A stretch of DNA of 31,672 nt from JAAYDY01 sp964500225 (GCA_964500225.1 CAZCOA010000033.1:1-31672); one strand, 5' to 3'; shown: positions 15,312-22,894, numbered from the stretch's first letter. Translations and numbers: made by a program. The notes: a model not told the origin generated them from the letters alone.

Positions 15312-16349
15312 TCAATCCTTCAGGGCGCTGCGAAGCAGGGCGAAGACCTCGGTGTATCGGTCGTTGTTGATGCGTCCGTCGGTGCCCATGCGGACGAGAA
15401 CGAGGCGCCATTCGGGAACGGCAAAGCAGAAGTTGTTCATGTTGCCCTGGATCGCACTGACGCCCGCCGGCGCGTCGGGCCACATGCGGCGGCCGTCGGG
15501 CGTGATGCCGTTGATCCAGGTGTTGAGCCCGTAGGAGCCCGGCAACCGCACGTACCACGCGTTGGGATCCCAGGGCGGAACGGCGGCGGCGACCTGCGGC
15601 GAGGTCATTTCGCGGACGTAACGGCGGCTGAGCAGTTGTCGGCCGTTCCACGCGCCGTCGTTGACGATGAGCCAACCGACGCGTGCCATTTGCCGCGCGG
15701 TGATCGCAACACCCCTTTCGTAGGAGCCCGAACCGCCGCAGACGGGAATGCCGTCGATGTCGCCCCAGTCGCCCCAGCTCCATCCGTCGGGATCGAGGCC
15801 GATGGGGTCGGCGATGCGGCGGCGGAACAGGTCTCGCAACGGTTCGCCGGCGATGCGCGTGAGGATGCGTGCGAGCTGGTCGGACGATTGGCTGTAGTGG
15901 AAGAACGCGCCGGGGGCATAGAGCGGCGGCGCGGGCTCGAAGACCAGGTGTGCCAGGGCTTCGGCGGGTTCCTCGGCGCGTCCGGCGTAGCCGCTCGTGA
16001 AGGCGGCGAATTGTCGCAGCGTGACCGTGGGGTAGTGCTCCTTCAGACACGGCAGATAGTCGGCCGCAGGGTCGTCGAGGCGGCACTTGCCGTCGTCCAC
16101 CAGGAGTCCGAGCGTCATGCTCATAAACGATTTGGTGCAGGACCAGACGGTATGCTTGGAGTCGATATCGGGGCCGCGCCAGAGGAGGTAGCCGTTGCGG
16201 ATGACGAGGCTCTGGCGGTTGCCCTGGTCGCAGGCGATGGCGGCCACGCAGTCCATGGCGTCCTGAAGCCGCCGGGCGTCGAGGCCCTGCGACTCGGGGG
16301 AGGCTTCCTGCCACTGGCCGGCAGGAAACACGATTCGTGATTGGCTCAT
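15312..16349 (-). CDS. Beta-lactamase-fold serine hydrolase
   Basis: This 345-residue protein is of the beta-lactamase/class C esterase family. It has the SxxK motif S70-C-T-K73 and, at the Tyr motif, Y152-S-Q154 in place of the usual YxN. Family landmarks such as VIRNGYLLWRG (49-59), LDDPAADYLP (91-100) and the C-terminal RLVLVRMG strand are present. Members include D-amino-acid peptidases, esterases and true beta-lactamases; this one has no signal peptide from the chosen start, so resistance is unlikely. In-frame ATG 16358 and TTG 16373 are alternative starts; none has a strong ribosome-binding site. It lies 31 bases after the YhcH-family gene. Confidence 0.85.
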   Translation of the reverse strand: MSQSRIVFPAGQWQEASPESQGLDARRLQDAMDCVAAIACDQGNRQSLVIRNGYLLWRGPDIDSKHTVWSCTKSFMSMTLGLLVDDGKCRLDDPAADYLPCLKEHYPTVTLRQFAAFTSGYAGRAEEPAEALAHLVFEPAPPLYAPGAFFHYSQSSDQLARILTRIAGEPLRDLFRRRIADPIGLDPDGWSWGDWGDIDGIPVCGGSGSYERGVAITARQMARVGWLIVNDGAWNGRQLLSRRYVREMTSPQVAAAVPPWDPNAWYVRLPGSYGLNTWINGITPDGRRMWPDAPAGVSAIQGNMNNFCFAVPEWRLVLVRMGTDGRINNDRYTEVFALLRSALKD

Positions 16350-16380
16350 CCCATTCATCCGAGCGCGATACAACGTTGCT

Positions 16381-16833
16381 TCATGGCTCGACGGCCACCT
16401 TGGCGATCAGTTTGACCAGGGGCCCCGAACCGCCGAGGGGCGCGTGGGCGTCCTCGGGAAAAAAGATGGCGAACGTCCCTGGCGGCGTGCGGACCCATGC
16501 TTCGGGCCGATCGCGGAAGAACACGATGTCGGCGGCCTCGTCGAACGGTTTCTCCGTGTGGGTACAGTCGGCCAGGGCCTTCCAGCCCATTTCGTCGGTT
16601 CCCTCGACCACGTACTGAATGTCGATGTAGCGGCGATGGGCTTCGAGTTTCGCGCCGTCGCGCGTGCGGCCGTCCTTGCGGTCCACGATCACATAGAGCC
16701 GTCGGCCGTCGAGTTCGTGCCGCGTGCTGCGCAGCGTCTCGGCGGTCGCCGTGCGGAGGAAATCGAATGCGACGGCAAACGCCGGGTGCAGCGTCGCGTA
16801 ACGGTCGCAGTTGTCCAGGCGATCCAGGATCAC
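16381..16833 (-). CDS. YhcH/YjgK/YiaL family protein (DUF386), beta-barrel
   Basis: This 150-residue protein matches the YhcH family from end to end. It has the start VILDRLDNCDRY, the middle LEAHRRYIDIQYVVEGTDEMGW, and the end PPGTFAIFFPEDAHAPLGG followed by VKLIAKVAV. Conserved His and Glu residues in the last two blocks form a metal site in this cupin-like family, which is linked to sialic acid and other sugar catabolism. The start is GTG at 16833, behind AAAGGA with good spacing; the upstream ATG at 16881 would add 16 residues absent from the family. The gene lies 59 bases downstream of clpP, in the same direction. Confidence 0.9.
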   Translation of the reverse strand: MILDRLDNCDRYATLHPAFAVAFDFLRTATAETLRSTRHELDGRRLYVIVDRKDGRTRDGAKLEAHRRYIDIQYVVEGTDEMGWKALADCTHTEKPFDEAADIVFFRDRPEAWVRTPPGTFAIFFPEDAHAPLGGSGPLVKLIAKVAVEP

Positions 16834-16892
16834 GGCGATTTCCTTTCGAGACGGGCCGATTATGCGAAGCCCGTCCGGCACGGCGAGGGGAC

Positions 16893-17504
16893 TCAGGCGT
16901 CGCGCGTCGGTCGCGGCATCTGCTTCAGGAGCTTGTCGGCAAGGCCGTACTCGACCGCCTCGTCGCCGCCCATGAAGCGGTCGCGGTCGGTGTCCTTCTC
17001 GACTTTCTCGATGGGTTGGCCGCTGTGGTAAGCCAGAATCTCGTTCAGCCGCCGGCGCATGCGGATGATTTCCTCGGCCTGGATCGAGATGTCGGTGGCC
17101 GTGCCGCGCGCGCCGCCCAGGGGCTGGTGAATCATGATCCTGGAGTTGGCCAGGACGAATCGCTTGCCCTTAGCCCCGGCAGCCAGGAGCACGGCAGCCA
17201 TCGACGCGGCTTGGCCGAGGCAATAGGTGGCCACGGGAGCGGTGATGTACTGCATCGTGTCGTAGATGGCCAGGCCGCTGGTGACGACGCCGCCGGGCGA
17301 GTTGATGTACATGTGGATGTCGGCGTCGCCATCCTCGTTTTGGAGGAAGAGCAACTGGGCGATGACGAGGTTGGCCATGTCGTCCTCAATCTCGCCGCCG
17401 ATGAAGATGATGCGGTCCTTCAGGAGGCGGCTATAGATGTCGTAGGCCCGTTCGCCGCGACCGCTGGACTCGATAACCATCGGAATCAGATGTTGGCTTC
17501 GCAT
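16893..17504 (-). CDS. clpP: ATP-dependent Clp protease proteolytic subunit, second copy
   Basis: This 203-residue ClpP has a complete catalytic triad: S101 in GQAASMAA, H126 in IMIHQPLGG, and D175 in TDRDRFM. INSPGG (68-72) and the GGxxTSGLAIYDTMQ helix are typical. It is closer to standard ClpP than its neighbour and would assemble into heptameric rings with ClpX or ClpA-type unfoldases, encoded elsewhere. ATG 17504 has AAGGAG at the proper distance. The frame is open far upstream, over the neighbouring clpP, and that extension is ignored. It lies 29 bases after the first clpP stop, so the two are co-transcribed. Confidence 0.95.
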   Translation of the reverse strand: MRSQHLIPMVIESSGRGERAYDIYSRLLKDRIIFIGGEIEDDMANLVIAQLLFLQNEDGDADIHMYINSPGGVVTSGLAIYDTMQYITAPVATYCLGQAASMAAVLLAAGAKGKRFVLANSRIMIHQPLGGARGTATDISIQAEEIIRMRRRLNEILAYHSGQPIEKVEKDTDRDRFMGGDEAVEYGLADKLLKQMPRPTRDA

Positions 17505-17533
17505 GGGTTCTCCTTGCCCTCGCGTCGTCGCGG

Positions 17534-18109
17534 CTACTTGCCAGGCGTTTCCAGGCCGAGAATCTCGTCCACCAGACCGTAGGCGACGGACTCCTGAGCC
17601 GACAGGTACCGGTCGCGCTCGATATCGTTGCGGATTTCGTCGGGCGACTTTTTGCAGTGCTTGGCAAACAGGCCGATCAACGTTTCCTTGTCTTTGAGCA
17701 CCTCGCGGGCGGCGATCTCGATGTCGGCGGCCTGACCGCCCACCTCGCCGGCGGGCTGGTGGATCATCGCCTTGGCATGCGGCAGGATGAACCGCTTGCC
17801 CGGCGCGCCGCCCGTCAACAGCAGTGCCGCGCCGCTGGCTGCGATGCCGATGCAGTAGGTCGCCACGTTGCACTCGATGAACTGCATCGTATCGTAGATG
17901 GCCATGGTGCTCGACAGGTACCCGCCGGGCGAGTTGATGTAGAGGCTGATATCCTCGTTCTTTTTCTCACTGTGAAGGTACAGCAGTTTCATGACGACGT
18001 TGTTGGCCACGCTGTCGTCGATGGCGCCTTCGAGGAAGATGATGCGGTTCTCCAGGAGCATGTCCTGGAGCGTCATCCACCGCTGCCGCTGGTAATCCTG
18101 GTAGGCCAT
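17534..18109 (-). CDS. clpP: ATP-dependent Clp protease proteolytic subunit, first copy
   Basis: This 191-residue ClpP has an intact triad: S92 in GIAASGAALL, H117 in AMIHQPAGE, and D166 in ERDRYLS. INSPGGYLSSTMAIYDTMQ is conserved. The Ser neighbourhood (AASGA, not AASMA) and the first residues differ from the paralog, so the two copies are diverged and not a recent duplication. They may form mixed rings, as in other bacteria with two ClpP. AAGGAAC precedes ATG 18109. It sits 74 bases after tig, the usual tig-clpP order, but clpX is not next in line. Confidence 0.95.
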   Translation of the reverse strand: MAYQDYQRQRWMTLQDMLLENRIIFLEGAIDDSVANNVVMKLLYLHSEKKNEDISLYINSPGGYLSSTMAIYDTMQFIECNVATYCIGIAASGAALLLTGGAPGKRFILPHAKAMIHQPAGEVGGQAADIEIAAREVLKDKETLIGLFAKHCKKSPDEIRNDIERDRYLSAQESVAYGLVDEILGLETPGK

Positions 18110-18183
18110 ATCGCGTTCCTTAAAGTCAGCCCGACCGTCGTGACATTGCTCGTTGCAGGCCGTGGCGGCGCTTTGGGCCGCTG

Positions 18184-19614
18184 CTACTGTTTGGACGCGT
18201 CGTCGCCGGCGTCTTCGGTTTTAGTGGCCTTGGACTTCGACGGCGTCTTGCGAGCCGCAGACTTCTTCTTCGGCTTCTCGCCGCCCTCGGCCGATTGGGC
18301 CGCTTGGTCGGCGGCCGGCGGTTCCACCTCGGTAATCGTAGCCTTCTCCAGCAGGAGCCGGAAGACTTTGTCGTCGCGAATCTGGTCGCGCAGGGCGTCC
18401 AACAGGCCGCGTTTTTCCAACTCGGCATAGAGCCGGTCCGTCGGACGATTGTAGGCCGACGCGATCATCGCGACGCGAGCCTGGATCTCGTCCTCGGTCA
18501 CTTCCACCTTTTCGGCCTTGGCGATGGCCTCGCAGATGAAATCGAGCTTCAACTGGCGCTGGGCCTGACGGTCGCTGGCCTCGCGGAGTTCCTCAAAGCG
18601 CTGCTCGATGACTTCGATCGGCACGCCGCGACGCTGGAGGTCCACGATGTGCTGGTTCAGCACACGGCCGGCGTTGGCCCGCGCGACCCCCTCGGGCACC
18701 TCGAACGGCACATGCTCGATAAGCCAGTTGCCCATGGCCTCGCGGCGGGCTCGCTCGCGGATATCCTCGACGTCGGCTTCCAGACGTTTGCGCAGCTCGG
18801 CGTCCACCTGGGCCGCCGACTCGAAGCCCATGCTCTTGGCGAACTCGTCGGTCAGTTCGGGCACTTCCAGCCGCCGCACGCTCTTGATGACGATGACCAC
18901 TTCGGCCTCTTTGCCCACCAGTTCCGGTTTCTCGTGGCCCTCGGGCACTTCGACCTTCAGCGTCACGGTGTCGCCCACCACCTTGCCGGTCAACTCGTCG
19001 GCAAGCTTTTCCAGCCGGATACCCGCGAGACTCTGCGGGAACACGGCCAGGGTGGATTCCAATTGCTCATAGAGCGTCTCGCCGTTGCAGGTGATTCGGA
19101 CGTCGGCCGTCAGCATGTCGCGATGGGCGATCGGAACGGTTTTCTTCTGTTCGACGAAGCGGCCGCGGCTGCGGAGCAGGTTGTTGCGGGCTTCCTCCAC
19201 GTCCGAGTCGGCCACGGCCACCTTACGCACCTCGAGGGCCACGTTCCGGTAGTCCGGCAGCGCGATCTCGGGCTTCACTTCGACCACGACATCGAACACG
19301 AAGGGCCCGTCCTCGGGCATTTCGACCTTGTCCATGTCGAAATTCTCTTCGCGGAGGATGGCGAGCTTGTTGTCCTCGACCGCCTTTTTGTACTCCTCGG
19401 CGATCAGCTCGGTTTTGACGCGGTCGTTGATCTGCTGGCGCAGCTTCCGGTGCACGAGACGCCGCGGCGCGTGGCCGGGACGGAAACCCGGAATCTGGGC
19501 CTCGCCGGACAATTCGTCGAGGGTCTTGTCGATCTTCTCTTTGATCGCCTCGGCGGGAATCTCGAAGCAGAGTTTCTTTTTGCAGACGCCGGCATCTTCG
19601 ATTCGTACGGCCAT
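18184..19614 (-). CDS. tig: Trigger factor (ribosome-bound chaperone and peptidyl-prolyl isomerase)
   Basis: This 476-residue protein has the ribosome-binding signature GFRPGHAPR (43-51) in the N-terminal domain. A PPIase-like domain (about 160-250) and a long helical C-terminal domain follow. The tail after about residue 430 is low complexity and rich in Lys, Ala and Ser, which is longer than in E. coli (432 residues). The PPIase domain is divergent, lacking many usual FKBP-type active-site residues, so isomerase activity is uncertain. It heads the minus-strand run tig-clpP-clpP. The ATG is preceded by AAGGAG. Confidence 0.95.
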   Translation of the reverse strand: MAVRIEDAGVCKKKLCFEIPAEAIKEKIDKTLDELSGEAQIPGFRPGHAPRRLVHRKLRQQINDRVKTELIAEEYKKAVEDNKLAILREENFDMDKVEMPEDGPFVFDVVVEVKPEIALPDYRNVALEVRKVAVADSDVEEARNNLLRSRGRFVEQKKTVPIAHRDMLTADVRITCNGETLYEQLESTLAVFPQSLAGIRLEKLADELTGKVVGDTVTLKVEVPEGHEKPELVGKEAEVVIVIKSVRRLEVPELTDEFAKSMGFESAAQVDAELRKRLEADVEDIRERARREAMGNWLIEHVPFEVPEGVARANAGRVLNQHIVDLQRRGVPIEVIEQRFEELREASDRQAQRQLKLDFICEAIAKAEKVEVTEDEIQARVAMIASAYNRPTDRLYAELEKRGLLDALRDQIRDDKVFRLLLEKATITEVEPPAADQAAQSAEGGEKPKKKSAARKTPSKSKATKTEDAGDDASKQ

Positions 19615-19904
19615 GAGAAGTCTCCTTACTATCTGCGGGTCGCCGCGAAACGCCGACGCGGTCCAACGCCTTCAATCAGGTGAAGCCAACGCGACGCGAC
19701 AGGCGCCTCGGCCCGGCGGACGCGACCACTGTGCGGTAAAACGGTCAACGAGGGATCACACGGCTCCTAAGCAGAGGTCCAAGCGGCGACCAGGGCGGCT
19801 ACCCATTCGCACGTTCCGTGTGACATCGGCCGGCAACGCGGCCCCGTGCGAACCTAGCCCCAACGACCCCCCAGCCGCTCGACGCTGAGGAAAACGTCCT
19901 GAGC
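19615..19904. other. Leader region between tRNA-Gly and tig
   Basis: No gene is present. The main feature is a nested inverted repeat: outer arms TTCGCACG (19806-19813) and CGTGCGAA (19845-19852), inner arms GGCCG (19828-19832) and CGGCC (19839-19843) with a 6-base loop. The minus-strand sequence TTGACC near 19751-19756 lacks a good -10 box at 17 bases. The tig promoter must be here or be that of the tRNA. Confidence 0.45.
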
Positions 19905-19914
19905 AAAAAAAAAC

Positions 19915-19989
19915 TGGAGCGGGTGATGGGACTTGAACCCACGACATTCACGTTGGCAACGTGACGCTCTACCACTGAGCTACACCCGC
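19915..19989 (-). tRNA. tRNA-Gly, anticodon GCC
   Basis: The minus strand folds as a full 75-base tRNA. The acceptor stem is GCGGGTG/CACCCGC and the D arm has GCTC-AGTGGTA-GAGC. The anticodon stem TCACG/CGTGA carries the loop TTGCCAA (anticodon GCC), and the T arm is GTGGG-TTCAAGT-CCCAT. The discriminator base is U and the CCA end is encoded (19915-19917). A nine-T run begins one base after CCA on the transcribed strand (19905-19913). It has its own strong promoter at 20008-20036. Confidence 0.97.
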
Positions 19990-20007
19990 TCGTTCAGACA
20001 GCGGCGG

Positions 20008-20036
20008 ATTATAACCGGCTCGAGGCGTTCTGGCAA
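20008..20036 (-). promoter_or_regulatory. Promoter of tRNA-Gly
   Basis: On the minus strand TTGCCA (20036-20031) and a perfect TATAAT (20013-20008) are 17 bases apart. The predicted start near 20001 lies about 11 bases before the tRNA 5' end. Confidence 0.8.
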
Positions 20037-20074
20037 GCCCATTTCGGGCAATTTCGCCGGCCGGCCGGCACGGA

Positions 20075-20626
20075 TCACCACTGCTTGACTTGGTCCTTTT
20101 CCAGCTTCTCGCCCCAGTCGTCAGGCGTCTCGACGATGAAGCTTTTGGCCTCCCGGCGAAGATTGGGCATGAGCGACGGATCGTCCATCAGTTGCTGGAA
20201 CGTAACCCATTTGCCGTCGGGACGCCGCTGCAACGGGCCCTCGTTCTGTGTGCTGAGCCACATGTCGGGGGGCATCTCGGCCAGCATGTCGGGCTTGGCG
20301 GTCTTGGCGTACTCGTTCATAGCCTTGATTTGGGCGTCGGTATATTTCTCATAATAGAACGCCCGGGGCGGTCCGCCGTCCTTGGGCGTATAGACGTAAG
20401 CCCGGACCAGGGTACGTTGACCCGTTTTGGGGTTGACGATCGGAGGATAAATGTCGTCGCTCCACGGGACGAGGAACTTCTCGCCGGTCAGATCGTCCAC
20501 GTAAGTCACGTAGTTGCTGCGTCCGGGGCCCGACGCACCGCCGGAACCGCCGCCGCAACCGAACACCGAAACGGCGACAGCCAACACAGTCATGACGACG
20601 AGGGCTTTCGCAGGTGGCTTGCTCAT
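20075..20626 (-). CDS. Small lipoprotein, unknown function
   Basis: This 183-residue protein has a lipoprotein signal (hydrophobic 8-20, lipobox VFGC with C24), then a Gly/Ser linker. The soluble part has no domain I recognise. It contains YVDDLTGEKFLVPWSD, a Tyr-rich section (RAYVYTPKDGG, RAFYYEKY) and an acidic end. The acidic, aromatic body might bind a partner protein or peptidoglycan. ATG 20626 has GGAGGAG upstream; the longer open frame to 20803 crosses the promoter. It is transcribed alone, from a promoter at 20685-20713, toward the tRNA gene. Confidence 0.78.
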   Translation of the reverse strand: MSKPPAKALVVMTVLAVAVSVFGCGGGSGGASGPGRSNYVTYVDDLTGEKFLVPWSDDIYPPIVNPKTGQRTLVRAYVYTPKDGGPPRAFYYEKYTDAQIKAMNEYAKTAKPDMLAEMPPDMWLSTQNEGPLQRRPDGKWVTFQQLMDDPSLMPNLRREAKSFIVETPDDWGEKLEKDQVKQW

Positions 20627-20684
20627 GAACTCTCCTCCGGACGTTACCGTTGACACGCCAAGACCTTGCACGAAAGGCAGCGAT

Positions 20685-20713
20685 GTTATAGCGCGCCGCA
20701 GGTTGATTGTCAA
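20685..20713 (-). promoter_or_regulatory. Strong promoter with an inverted repeat over the -35 box
   Basis: On the minus strand a perfect TTGACA (20713-20708) and TATAAC (20690-20685) have a 17-base spacer. The repeat GGTTGA-ttg-TCAACC (20701-20715) overlaps the -35 box and would suit a repressor. It serves the lipoprotein gene at 20626, with a leader of about 50 bases. Confidence 0.75.
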
Positions 20714-20906
20714 CCGCCGACGGCCTGCGAAGTTCGCGTGAAGATGGCGGGGTCGGACGCCCGATAGTATAGGGGAGCGTACGGACGTCCTTGCTGCGCG
20801 CATAGCACGGGCCGTACGCCGCCCCGCCCTAGGGCGCAGCGAACGTCACGTGGGCGGTGGGGCGGCTGGCTGTTCCGGGGAACATAGGGACACGGGAGAA
20901 GAGGCC

Positions 20907-21269
20907 ATGTCGGACGATCTGATCGAAACCCTGGGCCAGCAGGAACGTCACGAGCGGCGTAGCCAGGGCGACCGACGCACGGGCCAAGACCGCCGCCAGG
21001 GCGGCCCGTCGGACTACTGCGGTCCGGAGCGTCGCCAGGGCGAACGCCGCCTGACAGCCGAACGCCGCCTGGGGGGCATCGCCGGACGCCGCGCGGAAGA
21101 CCGCAAGGCTTTCGAGGAACGCATCGAAAACGGCGAGTTGACCCTTGAGGAAGTCGAGTTCATCCGGGCCATCGACCGCTACAAACGCAAATACAGCCGC
21201 CCGTTCCCAACCTGGTCGGAAATCCTTCTGATCGTAAAGGAGCTGGGCTACACGAAGGATTCGCTCTGA
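20907..21269 (+). CDS. Arg-Arg dyad repeat protein with a helical C-terminal domain
   Basis: This 120-residue protein is not recognised. Residues 13-62 hold seven Arg-Arg dyads (17-18, 23-24, 29-30, 42-43, 47-48, 53-54, 61-62), mostly 5-6 residues apart and each following Glu or Asp except the last. A lone Cys lies at 38. From about residue 65 a helical, acidic segment leads to a compact C-terminal block with RYKRKYSRPFPTWSEILLIVKELGY (90-115). The last block is well formed and probably a folded domain; the Arg region could bind RNA, DNA or acidic proteins. GGGAGAAGAGG precedes ATG 20907. A 13-bp direct repeat (21041-21053 and 21059-21071) encodes two of the dyads, so the region grew by internal duplication. 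Confidence 0.72.
   Translation: MSDDLIETLGQQERHERRSQGDRRTGQDRRQGGPSDYCGPERRQGERRLTAERRLGGIAGRRAEDRKAFEERIENGELTLEEVEFIRAIDRYKRKYSRPFPTWSEILLIVKELGYTKDSL
21041..21071 (+). repeat. 13-bp direct repeat inside the Arg-Arg dyad gene
   Basis: CGAACGCCGCCTG occurs at 21041-21053 and again at 21059-21071, 18 bases apart and so in frame. It codes for GERRL/AERRL units. Confidence 0.8.
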
Positions 21270-21828
21270 CGCCGCGCCGCCTGCGGCGCCACACACCGAT
21301 TTCGCCAATCAGTCGGCCGCGGCCCCCCAGGACGTCCGAGCGCTGCGCCTTGGTGGCCTCGTTCAGCAACAGGTCCGGGAGCAGTCTGCGAAAAACCTTC
21401 GAGCCCTCGTGGGAAAGCAGTTCCATGTCAGTCCGGACCACGGTAAAATTACGCCGTGGGCCATCATTCTTCCTTTCCAATAAAACGTGATGGCATTCAG
21501 AATAGGGGCATGTTGTTGGCCCACCGTTCACAAGTGAGTCCCGGACACCGGCAACCGCGGTCGTCCGGCCCGCTGCCCTGGAGCAGCTCCGCATCGATTC
21601 GCCGGTGCCGGCCTGCGCCGCTCGAGGACAATCCGTGTGCAGAGAGGACTTGCGCCCGCTGCTGTCAGGTCCCCGGCCTGTCACGAAGAGGTCGTGCGGA
21701 AAGAACAAGAAGATAGCGCCCATGCCGGACGGGGCAGATAGGGCAAGCAGTCTAAGAGGACATGGAAGCGATGAGCGTGAAGATGACGCCGGTGAAGTAA
21801 CTCGGCAACGACGGGAAGGAGATGACAC
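21270..21828. other. Gene-free stretch before the CorA-like gene
   Basis: A GC hairpin GCGCC-gcctgc-GGCGC lies at 21274-21289, just after the Arg-Arg gene, without a T-run. From about 21480 down to 21290 the minus strand reads a frame with very high G/C at third positions (MELLSHEGSKVFRRLL and so on, from ATG 21426), but it runs on into the antisense of the neighbouring gene and matches nothing I know. A 12-codon open frame at 21762-21800 lies just before the CorA-like gene. Confidence 0.4.
21762..21800 (+). CDS. Possible leader peptide upstream of the CorA-like gene
   Basis: The frame reads MEAMSVKMTPVK and then TAA at 21798-21800; an inner ATG at 21771 has AGAGGA about 11 bases before it. 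The stop is 28 bases upstream of the CorA-like ATG. Leader peptides control some bacterial Mg2+ transporter genes, but nothing here proves translation. Chance is a real alternative for so short a frame. Confidence 0.2.
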   Translation: MEAMSVKMTPVK

Positions 21829-22785
21829 ATGAAGACCGGGTACACGAGCGGAAGCAACGGCCTTGTGGAGTGCAGTGCGGACCAGGCTCATGTGATCTGT
21901 TATATCGAACCCAACGAAGCCGAGAAGTCCGAGATTCTGCGCGTGTACGACCTCGACGCGACGGACCTCGAAGGCGTGTTCGACGCCGACGAGGTGCCAC
22001 GCATCGAGTTCTCGCAGGACAAGACGTTCATGATTTGGAAGCGTCCGGACAACACGACGGAAGGCAAGAACGTTCAGTTCGAGGTGTCTTCGCTCGGAAT
22101 CATCTTGGCGGCGGATAGAGTCGTCTTCATCGTGCCTCGCGGAACGCTGCCTGTGACGGGCAAGGAGTTCAGGAGAGTGGCCTGCGCGGTGGATGCGATG
22201 CTCTGCACCCTCCTGTTTTCCGTCCACCACTATCAGGGACACTTGAAGGCGATCAAACAGATATCGCAGGAGTTGCAGGCCAAGCTGGTGACATCGATGG
22301 AGAACCGCTATTTGCTTCAGATGTTCTCTCTGGGCGAAAGCCTGGTCTATTACCACAACGCGATCGAGGCCAATCACGGCGTGCTCAGCAAGCTGCGGGC
22401 GGTAGCGGAACGGCTGAAGTTCGCTCCCGAGCAGATCGAACTGCTGGACGATATCGCCATCGAGAACCAACAAGCCGCCAAACAGGCCGGCATCTATACA
22501 AGCGTGCTGTCGGGGCTGATGGACGCGCGGGGAACGATCATCAACAACAACATGAACGTGCTGTTGAAGAACCTCACGATCATCAACGTGGTGTTCCTGC
22601 CGCTGAACCTGATTGCAAGCATTGGCGGCATGTCGGAATATAGCGAGATAACCCACGGAATCGACTGGCGGATTTCCTACGGGGCGCTTTCGGTGGGCAT
22701 GATCCTGCTGGGCTGGATCACATGGTGGTGGCTCACCCGCGTCATGGAGCGCCAGTACCAAGCGGGCATGTCGCGCAAGAGTTGA
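21829..22785 (+). CDS. CorA-like metal ion transporter with GMS in place of GMN
   Basis: This 318-residue protein has the CorA layout: an N-terminal alpha/beta cytoplasmic domain, a long helix (about 165-250) and two C-terminal membrane helices (about 242-265 and 285-305). Family members have a strictly conserved Gly-Met-Asn after the first helix, where it forms the pore mouth and holds hydrated Mg2+. Here that site reads G267-M268-S269 (IASIGGMSEYSE). The rest of the helix and the charged C-terminus (RQYQAGMSRKS) look intact, so this is a real gene and not a decayed copy. AAGGAG precedes the ATG. Transport of Mg2+ is the default expectation but the changed motif may alter ion choice. Confidence 0.87.
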   Translation: MKTGYTSGSNGLVECSADQAHVICYIEPNEAEKSEILRVYDLDATDLEGVFDADEVPRIEFSQDKTFMIWKRPDNTTEGKNVQFEVSSLGIILAADRVVFIVPRGTLPVTGKEFRRVACAVDAMLCTLLFSVHHYQGHLKAIKQISQELQAKLVTSMENRYLLQMFSLGESLVYYHNAIEANHGVLSKLRAVAERLKFAPEQIELLDDIAIENQQAAKQAGIYTSVLSGLMDARGTIINNNMNVLLKNLTIINVVFLPLNLIASIGGMSEYSEITHGIDWRISYGALSVGMILLGWITWWWLTRVMERQYQAGMSRKS

Positions 22786-22894
22786 GCCCGCCCACAGCCG
22801 CCCGCCGGCGCAACGCATCGGCTGGCTGCCACACGGCAGTCGTCTCGGGGTTTCTGCCGATTTATGCCCTGATGCCGGTGCGAGTCGTCGGCTG

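Noticed and set aside
19905..19913. T-run after tRNA-Gly as a full intrinsic terminator
   Set aside because: There is no separate hairpin between CCA and the T-run. It may help termination but the structure is incomplete.
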